Source of the DNA: Paracentrotus lividus
Taxonomy: Eukaryota; Echinodermata; Echinoidea; Camarodonta; Echinidae
Direction of reading: 5' to 3'
Assembly (NCBI GenBank): GCA_940671915.1
Contig: CALNVZ010002100.1
Span: forward strand, 2,424,765-2,488,764
DNA length: 64,000 nucleotides
Numbering within the stretch: the first letter of the stretch is position 1; every line of letters starts with the position of its first letter. Of this stretch, positions 55,201 through 64,000 are shown in pieces. The notes under the pieces were generated by a model. It saw only the letters and a program-made list of their open reading frames with translations, was not told where the DNA came from and ran no database searches. The position numbers and the translations under genes were made by a program.

Positions 55201-58200
55201 CCTTCCCCCATAACCTCGATATTACACTTTTCATTACGTCTAAAAATTGTTTTTAATTTCCCCTTTCCCTCAAGCATCTGCGCTGCTCCCCGGATCTCTA
55301 ACTTGAAGTTTGCTTATCTGTGTATTTTTATTGAAATTAATTTAAGCAGGAAGGTTGATAAATTGAAATATCGAGTCATTGTAATGCGGCAGTCGCAAGT
55401 ACACAACGCAAGACCAGCGCATTGAAATTTGAGAAAATTGCCAACAGCGCGCACACAGAGCGTATACTAGTAAACAGACAACACATATTGAAATACGCAA
55501 CGACTGCACAGCGTTGGTCCAGTGCGCTCGACGCATGAGTAACGCACACCTAGCGCATACTGTGCGTTGGCCATGCGTCGTACATGTGACTGCGCCATAA
55601 GAGCCTGAACACGATCAAGTACATCACGTTTATTTCCATACACCCTGAAGCTTCGCAACGCGAGGACCTTCTCTGATATTTTTACTGGCTGCTCCCCGGC
55701 GTTATGCACTTTGCATTTAGCTTTTCCCACAGCGAAAACACGTTTAAGGTTGAGCGAGAAACGTTCAATTACGAGGAAACCACGCCTTCCTATTCTAATC
55801 AGGACTGAACGATGTCAACAGTGTAATCAAGTTACCAACCTACATCGTAATCATTGATTGATGTACTGATCACTAAGTTCCTTCAGTATCAGCTAACATG
55901 AACATGACCATGCTACGTCTATGTATAGGACCCTCTAAACCACAAAAATATTATATTCGAGGAACCGACTACGAGACTTAACACTGCAGAGTCTAAACGT
56001 AACTTACGTTAAAAAAAAAAAAAAAAAAAAAAAGGATACCTATTATTGGTAAAGAATATTCTATAATTTCCATATATTGTTATGACGGTATAGGCCTATT
56101 TATCTAGAATAGCCTTCATATAGCAAATTAACAGAAGTCAAATGTCTCCAGAAAGACAGAAAAAGAAAAAAAGACAATGATGTACATGTATCTTGTCCCT
56201 GTGAATACCCCTCGAACAAGAATTACCCTGATCATTCACGTGTTGTTTACAAACAAAAATTAAATATCCATGAATGGGAAAGTACATATCCTTTATCAAA
56301 ATTAATGAAACCGTACACTGGGGACGTTTCTCATTATGATTCCCTACCTGATGTTTACCTTTAGAATAGTGTTAAGTGACAATATTAATCAGTAATCAGT
56401 ATTTTCTTCCTGTATTCCTTCCAGGGCTGAAAACTGATGTCCATGATATTTGAGTTGGGTTTCATTGATAGATGCATAAACTATTCCATTGTAGATGTGT
56501 TTTATATATAAATAGTCGAGGACGTTTATCTTTCAGCACGGAAAAGAAGTTTTGCCAAATAAAACCAGTATGTATAAGATTAGGATTATTTAGAGAAGGG
56601 ATTAATTTTAACATCAAAAACTTAATTGTTTGAAGGAAGATGTCAACATTATTAATTACAACTCATTGCCGCGTGCAAAATAAACACTGATGAGGGAAAG
56701 TCCCCTATTTTAATTAGAAAGAAAGTAGAGAAATCTGTATACGCGAGTATCAAGGACATTTAAACACGTGATTTATTGTGTGCATTTTCTTTTGCCTTTA
56801 CTTTGGGGGTATTCACCCTGTCACATAGTAGTTCGTATTTTCTTAAAGTTATAATCACTAGGCATTGTTTTATTATACATTTTGAATCATTAATGAGAGC
56901 AGTTCCCACATTCAAAAATATTTTTAGCAGCGCCTCTGAGAGCAAACAAGTTAGATTGATCAAATTAGATGTACATAACCCTCCTCCAAATAGACCCTGG
57001 TTCCAAGTCTAATTGGAACCAATTGTGTGTTATTCTTCTGAATGAGTGTCTTCCTTTCCAATCAGACTATCCTCATATAGACTGCATAGCTGGTCAGCGG
57101 TATCACAGATATGAATATTTATTGGCCATGACTGCTAACTAAAATAGGACATCGCTCGTCTAATATGATGTGATTTGAGTTGGGGTCAAGTCGGCGCCCC
57201 CTTCTCAACGTTTTGTTTTGTCATCTTTTCTCTTTTCCCCGACCGACTTAAACTGTTTTCCGGACATAGCATTGCAAATTCGATAATTGACATGGTTTGG
57301 GAAATTATCCATATTTTCAAAAGGGTCTGTCAATTCAAGCATGTTGAATGTACCAGTTAAGTAGTCTTAATTGCTTGCATGTTACCGCCTATTTTAGATT
57401 GTTGACCGAAACGCACTTTCACCAACAAGTTGGATAAGTAAATTGATTGAACCACCCTTAAATACAATTTTCTTGTGCGGTCGACCGCAAAAACATTTAC
57501 CTACCAAACATTGTACCATAAAAAGCCCTATAGTGTATTTTAAAAGTAAATATAAGAGAAATAAATTAATGTAAAGTAAAACATTTTCAAATTATGGACG
57601 ATTTCCCAATCCAATGCCAACTATAAGCCTAAAACAATTATATGTCTGCTATGTCAGGCAAGACAAAAGCTGTTGCATTGTTCAATTATCACCTAAATGG
57701 ACCCATGTGCATTTAAATGTGGAATATTTTGCCCTAAAATACTGACATCAAAAGAAGTGGTACGATTGACTAAATTTTTAAAAACAAAAATGTTTATTTG
57801 CGTATTCTAATGATATAGGCAATGTCAGATGTTTATCATTACCACACTCACCAAGTAAAAGTTAAGTATAGTATGAATAGTATAATACGATTTCTGTTTT
57901 GTTATTGTCTTTGTTAATTTTTTACGTTTTTTCCTTTCTTTTTTCTTTCTTTTATTTTTACGAAACACACATCGTAAAGTTTCTGTCTGAAGTCAACCCT
58001 CGCAAGTTTAGCTAAAACCTGACTCTGTCAATACCGCATGCTCATGAATATGATGTCTAGTGACTTCTTTCAATAACTTGCAAAAATACTCTGTTATTTA
58101 TGTCATGTTGAATATATCCTGTCTGGTCGATGTATGTACCCCAATGGGGTTCATGTATAACAAACAGGAATGATACTAGTCGAGATAAGGAAATTGTCTT

Positions 58201-59829
58201 ATTATAGAGCGTTTGGAGGGCTACTCTCTCTAAAAATCTATATTCCCAAGCCAATATGTCCTTCGTCACTTGACAAATTACATAAAAATGAAACCCTGTA
58301 TAGACGAGAAGTCTAAATATGGAAATCATATCCCGTTTTCAAAGGAATAATGTGCTACCGGTAAAGACCTATGAAAGACGAAAAAACAAAACAAGAACTA
58401 CATTTTTTTTCTCGAAAAAGGTAATAAAACATTCAATAAAGGAATTTAAACATTCTCATACTTTTCTTGTTTGTTCATGTTTGTAGACCTGTATATTTCT
58501 GTAACTTATATTCATCTTAATCTGCAAAAGTATAGACTCGGTAATCAAAACTGTTTTAACGATTTTAATAGTCATGTGCAAAATCAAGAAAAATATGTAA
58601 AATATAACACTTTCCCTTTCCTGCTCAGCCACACTCAAAAAGGCGATAATTAGATTACTTCATGGACCCCTACAAACAAAATCTTGAGGTTTCTTGATAA
58701 ATTCACGAAACCTCAATTGGAAGGTTTTCGGTCAGTAGAAATTAGGGTAGATAAGCAGCGTTCGTAACTCTGTCCTATTTTAGTCCCATGTCATTCGGTT
58801 CCGCGTCTTATTATGTGGCCAACAGGTGTGTGGAAGTAAGGGTCTTAAAACCGACTACTCAACACCTTGCGACGAACAAGTGTCTCCGTTTCCAAGCACA
58901 TGAGGAACATTCTTGGCTTCCTCGAGTATTAAGTGATCTCTTAATCATACCCTCAATATTCTGTCTTGATTCTTAAAAATGTTAAAGGTATTACATAATA
59001 TCGTAATGTTTGTATGTTATTTTTATATATTTTAGTCAATATCTACATTAAATTGATTAAAAATTGTCGCCTGTTAAACTCTCTGATGAAAACACCATGT
59101 GCCTGGTTGATTGATATGTTTATTGCATTAAAAGACATCGGAGACGTTATTTATAATGGAGTTATTACGTAACATTTCGATTTCACACTTCTACGTAAGA
59201 TGTGTACATAGTGGCGCTGTTTTTACGGCATGACGGGCTTCAGGGGGTTAATATCCCGAAACGTCTTTGAAATAACGAAAATATAGTTTGATTTGGTATT
59301 ATTTTCAAAAGCACGAATGCTATTTCGCATGGACTGATATACACATTGATTTCAAATAAGATTGTCTGATGTAATACGAGAAAGATAGGAGTTACGTCCT
59401 ATTTATTATTTTATGTTTTTTGCCATGTTACCTATCATTACAACACACAGAGGGAACTGAATGACGTAAAGGTCAAGAAAATAAACGACCTACTTTGCCC
59501 TAACCATCTTTATTAACGTCACTGGTAAAAATTAAGACTGTCTTGTAATCATGAGAGACTGAATTCAAATATTCTTGTCCTATATCTAAGTACATTCACT
59601 GATCTTGAAGCATCATTAATCCCCCTCATGTCAGTGTGCAACCCCATTACAGCCAAACTCTACGCAGGGATTAAAACCTTAAATCCCTTAGGAAGAGTTA
59701 GCAGAGATAATGTTCAGAAAGAGGTCAAATCTTTGCAAATCACCAACATCCCGATCGTCAGACCGAATGTACGTAGGACGCGCTTGGCGCAAATTCGAAA
59801 GCAGCTTCTGTACATGCAAAAAATTCGAG
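52235..59829. other. Upstream of gene A exon 2: no gene recognised
   Basis: Probably intron 1 and/or promoter region of gene A. I searched the minus strand for a signal peptide ending in Cys-x-x plus an AG|GT donor and found none convincing. A GC-richer patch at 55380-55740 has an 87-aa minus-strand frame that I do not recognise. A 23-base poly(A) lies at 56011. Confidence 0.45.
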
Positions 59830-60090
59830 CCTAATTATCGTGCAAATGTGGCTTATCTGTATGTTGCCAGTTTTAATTAGGAATAACAAGCCGTAAGCAG
59901 CTTGGAAGATATCGCCTCACAGATTATGTTAGATTATGTTATCCTTGCCCAATTTTCGTGCATTTTAAAGCCTAATTTTCGTGCAAATGTGGCTTATCTG
60001 TATGTTGCCAGTTTTAATTAGGAATAACAAGCCCTTAGCAGCGTGGAAGACATCGCCTTATAGATTATGTTATCCTTGCCCAGTTCTTTG
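59830..60090. repeat. 140-bp tandem duplication
   Basis: gcctaattatcgtgcaaatg at 59830 recurs 140 bp later (59970) with a few substitutions, through aggaataacaagcc and gattatgttatccttgccca. Confidence 0.88.
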
Positions 60091-60686
60091 GGTTTTATCT
60101 GGGTCAGTGAAGGGATAACTTGGAATGAGGGCATGCAGGAAAATGGGAGTGTTAGCTCATTGCGGATACACCCAAAAATAAGGGCTCATGACACATGAAT
60201 ACTTTCGATTAATGTTTTGGCAAATACTATTATTTTTGTAGCTTGGGAGATTACAATGATGAAAGGTGCTACTAAGAAACATGATAGTGACTCATTTTTA
60301 AAATAGTATACAATTCAACCCGTTTATTAAACTTCAATACAGGTAGATAAATTGGGGGGAAAAGCTGCTAGTAATCTTCATGTCTACAAAATTAGTTCAA
60401 CATCTATCAAATAAGGATAAATTAAGGATAGTATATCAAAACGTTTTGCACAGCCTCCAACCCCCTCCCCCCCCAAAAAAAGTACAATATATTTGCTTTA
60501 ATAAACATGAAGCGTACTGAAAATGAATGTCACGTGACTGTATAATAATTCTAGTACACCAGAAACTGCAGACAATAGCCACTAAATATCTTTTAAGTAG
60601 CTACTTATCTTTGAAATAAAGGGACGAAAATAACCTTTAAAATATGAGAAGAACATTTTCCGGAGCTCATTTAAAATCATAAGAAG

Positions 60687-62076
60687 CAGGCCCGTAACCA
60701 GGGGGGGGGGTTCGGGGGTTCGAACGAACCCCCCCGCAGGCGAGCAGGGTCCGCTTGACCAAAAAAAAAAAAAAAAAATTAAAACCCCCGCTTTTTGGCA
60801 GAAATGCAGCAGATACTTGAATAGAAATACAAGAAAGGAAGATTGAAACACTTTGCTTTCAGTCCCCCCAAAATTACGCAGCAATTACACTTAAACCATT
60901 TAAACAGGAATATTTCCGTTTGCATTTGTATTTTATTTTTATATTTTTAAATTATGTTATCTTCAATTTTAGGAAATGATATAACAGAAATAAGGCCTAG
61001 TGGCAGAGGCGGTGGAACGGGGGGGGGGGGCGGGAGGGGCACAGTGAACCCCACTTTTTCATCCACCCTAAAGGTGCCCCTATACATGCCAAAAAGTGTC
61101 CCTTTTCTAAGCTAAATAAGTGTCATCTTTATACTAAAAAGAAGCCTTTCAGAGTTTTGAAAAGTCCCGTGGACAACTTCTGTTTAGAATGGGGGCAGTT
61201 TTGATATTAAAAAGGGCTCCTTGTTACTCCATATTTCTTTAAAAACTCTAAAATTTCGGCTCGCGCTTCGCGCTCGCGGATACTAAATAGGGTCCATAAT
61301 GCACAATAAACTACAATTTTGAGCTCAAAGTTTTCTACTCGCCCTTCGCGCTTGAGGATATTGGGGTCTATCAGAGGCGGTGGAACCGGGGGCAAGGGGG
61401 CACAATGCTCCCACTTTTTCATGCACTCTTGCCCCTCTTCTTAGCTTAAAAATGCCCTTTTTATACTAAAAAGAAGCCTTTCATACTCTTTAAAAGTCCC
61501 ATGGACAATTTCTTAAAAAGGTTTCACTTACAATACTACAAAGTGCCCCCTTCTTTACTTCATATGTCCTTTAAAACCCCAAATTTTCCTGCTCGGTCAC
61601 TATGCACCTCGCACTGTAAAATTAACAAACAATAAGTATATTTAAAACAAAGGGTTGGACCCAGTGCCCTCTGCTGGAGACAAACCTTGTCAAAAGAATT
61701 ACTAGGGGCCTCCAGCCCAAAATATTCATAGCAAAGATTATTTATTTAACAATCCAAGATTATTATGTATCTTCAACATGGATCCTAAAAAGAGTCTCTA
61801 TAAGGCACAATTTTTAGGTCAAACCTTTCAGTTCCGGATACTAAATAGGCTCTATATTGCACAATTTACTCCAATTTTGTCCTCAAAATTTTGGGCTCAC
61901 GCTTCGCGCTCGCATTCCTTTATATATTCATTACTAAAATGAACAATAAAAAATAAAAGCCATTAAGATTCCTAAAATTTTCGGCTCGCGCTTCGCGCTC
62001 GAAAAAAATTCTTGAAAAAGGTCCACTTTTTCAGATTTCGAACCTCCCCCCCGTAAAAATCCTAGTTACGGGCCTG
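60687..62076. mobile_element. TIR element with 5-bp AGAAG target duplication
   Basis: Ends CAGGCCCGTAACCAGG and CCTAGTTACGGGCCTG. AGAAG at 60682-60686 and 62077-62081. Subterminal G/C runs (gggggggttcgggg; cctccccccc). The interior has a duplicated block (cagaggcggtggaac... at about 61003 and 61371) and four gctcgcgcttcgcgctcgc-type words (61258, 61338, 61897, 61983). No transposase was seen, so it is non-autonomous. Confidence 0.85.
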
Positions 62077-62983
62077 AGAAGGGAATATATTTCAATTATC
62101 GTGAAAATTTTAATCGAAATCAAGATATCGCGTTGGGAAAGCCTCTAGGTCTCAATAAAGAATACAACTATGGGAGTTGATTTTCGCTTTGGAGCTGAAA
62201 CTCAAAGATCGAGAGAGATGATGATCTTTTTGGATCCTATCTTCAGTCATCAGTATACTACCACATGGGACTACTATCACTCGAGATATCATGATTCTGT
62301 GCTCTACTTCTTTCACTCCGTATCATCATCATAATTGTGAGCATCCTCGAATAAAGGATTATCTTTAAATTATCATCAAGATTTATTCTCTCTTTTGTTC
62401 CAACCTACACTTTTAATCTTCAGGATACTGATACATGAGCAGTTTCCATAACGATAAGCTGTGAAATGGAGGCAATTGTAGTGAGGATTGGCAAATAACA
62501 CCACTATTATTAGCCCATTCCTAGTCTAACTCAGAATTATATTAGGAAGCCTTAAATCCTTGTATCTCAACCATATAATCCTGATGATGAGCTCAACCAA
62601 ATATCTCAATTTTGCAATTGATTATTAAAAAACAGACCCTTTGCATTATGCGTAATACTTAAATCGAAAATATGGGGAAACAGCTTTTAACATTTATTCA
62701 GCTTGTTCAGTTTTCAAGATAATTTATGCTGATAACTAATAATGAGCTGATCTCAGCACGCATGTCTGATCTAAATATTAATTCAATTAAAACGTAATGT
62801 TTGAATTATCTGGGGACAAGGAAATGAATGAATCAATTAGTTCGAGCATTGACTTAAAAGGTGGAGACTGAAATGTGTCAAGAGATAGAGGAACGTTTCA
62901 GGTAGAAGAGAGAGACAAAGATATAGAGAAAGGTGGATACGACAGATGAGAGGTTGGCTTAGATGGACACTTACATGACTAAT

Positions 62984-62988
<5 letters not shown>

Positions 62989-63019
<31 letters not shown>
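62989..63019. repeat. (GA)n microsatellite
   Basis: About 15 GA units; the adjoining sequence is also purine-rich. The serine/leucine minus-strand ORF here is repeat-derived. Confidence 0.95.
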
Positions 63020-63021
<2 letters not shown>

Positions 63022-63789
63022 TTAATTTCAATTAGCATTAAATAGACAGACCTGTATACGTAATCAAAATAACACGAGCATGGTATATTAGATATATCAT
63101 GTGAGATGGACAGGACTTAAACGTCACAAAATACAACACCAACAACAAACCCTCAAAATATATATAGAGAGAGAGGGGGGTATAGTATGTATATGTATAT
63201 CAAAATACTGTTTAATAGATATAATTTCAAAGAAGGGAAGCGACAATCATGCAAAAACATGGGGGTCCAATTACCATGTCTGGCGTGCTTTCTTCACTGA
63301 GGAAGTCATTTCCTACATACTCCGCCTAAGATAAGGAGCAACAATACCCCGGAAGCAGGAGAGATTAAACCAAGGAAACACATTAATGCTCAGACTTGCC
63401 TTCGTATGTTGTTTGCCCACCAGTATCCTATACCAAACAGAGCCATTTAATACACCAAGGTGAACATTCATTGCAGCATGAACAATCACCAGACTTATCT
63501 AGTTCCATCATGTATTCTCATCCCTTTTAAGACATAAAGTACCTTTGACGATTACATTACAAACTATGCGTTTGAGTCATGGCACTTCAAGGTTGCGAAC
63601 AGTAAGGAACAATAATTATTTTATAATATTCTTATAGTAATATTTTGGAACAAAATAAGTAAAAGAATATGAAGAGCACTAAAGATTACATCAGCAGGCT
63701 ATACTTCTTTTGTATGACATACATGCACAGTAAACATAATAATTAAGTTTATGTACACCTTGTTTCAATCATTATGAAGTACGTCAAAC

Positions 63790-63814
63790 ATCAAAGTGAC
63801 CGGGTCACTTTGAT
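63790..63814. promoter_or_regulatory. 25-bp perfect palindrome with TGACC-G-GGTCA core
   Basis: ATCAAAGTGACC, one G, then the exact inverse. The TGACC and GGTCA halves are nuclear-receptor half-site sequences in everted arrangement. Whether any protein binds is unknown; it could equally be repeat debris. Confidence 0.35.
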
Positions 63815-64000
63815 TTCCATGAAGCATGTGTGGGATAACTATCTTCGTCCAATATTACAGCCTTCCCGTCCGTCCATCCCTTAATTCAGAAAAGATTCCG
63901 AATTGAAACCAGACATAAAACTATATCTTGATTTTCTGATGAGGATAAGGGACATTTGCAAGGAAATCTTTTTATCAAGATTACACGTTGTATGCACTAT

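Noticed and set aside
57488-57510. Possible gene A exon 1 (ATG and Cys before a GTAAAT donor)
   Set aside because: Far too short for a signal peptide and has no hydrophobic core.
59250-59275. Third hammerhead-like site (cccgaaacgtc)
   Set aside because: The upstream CTGANGA part and stem II are absent.

Overview
This is animal nuclear DNA. It is AT-rich, all coding sequence is split into short GT-AG exons, and the spaces between are full of microsatellites, MITE-like inverted-repeat elements and 5'-truncated non-LTR retrotransposons. My best guess is a marine deuterostome invertebrate, probably an echinoderm, because EMI/EGF receptor genes occur beside repeats carrying a gcgcttcgcgctcgc motif. 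That taxon call is inference. No bacterial, phage or CRISPR-like feature is present.

Three paralogous genes lie head to tail on the minus strand. Gene A (46.1-52.2 kb, first exon not found), gene B (28.4-35.0 kb, complete, 637 aa) and gene C (4.7-24.5 kb, complete, 528 aa) each encode a type I membrane protein. The pattern is signal peptide (seen in B and C), an EMI domain split over exons 2 and 3 in the same intron phases, one membrane helix and a tyrosine-rich cytoplasmic tail. Gene C also has about six laminin-type EGF repeats and looks like a short member of the Draper/CED-1/MEGF10 group of engulfment receptors. Genes A and B have no EGF repeats: the EMI domain runs straight into a stalk and the membrane helix. 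C and A carry ITAM-spaced tyrosines (YLHL-x9-YQTI; YSSL-x11-YGKL). B has about 20 tyrosines, including repeated YxEVDD and two YxxM motifs. The exon models close in frame across every junction listed.

Layout from left to right: a LINE fragment and small repeats (0-3.5 kb); a long fold-back holding a hammerhead-like motif (3.5-3.9 kb); a MITE 28 bp past the gene C stop; gene C, whose 8.9 kb intron 5 holds a Tc1-type element split by a LINE, a degenerate satellite, a low-quality duplicated block and a 25-N gap; a 66-bp minisatellite grown from the start of an EGF exon (18.1-18.8 kb); a tRNA-Arg(ACG) in intron 1; an ATC-rich intergenic stretch; a MITE 7 bp past the gene B stop; gene B; a MITE and a 4.35 kb L1/Tx1-type LINE with a 17-bp target-site duplication (36.0-41.0 kb); repeats; gene A; and about 11.7 kb of upstream DNA with only repeats recognised.

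By family analogy the cluster would encode phagocytic or recognition receptors that signal through SH2-domain kinases and adaptors. A shared ectodomain type is coupled to three different tails.
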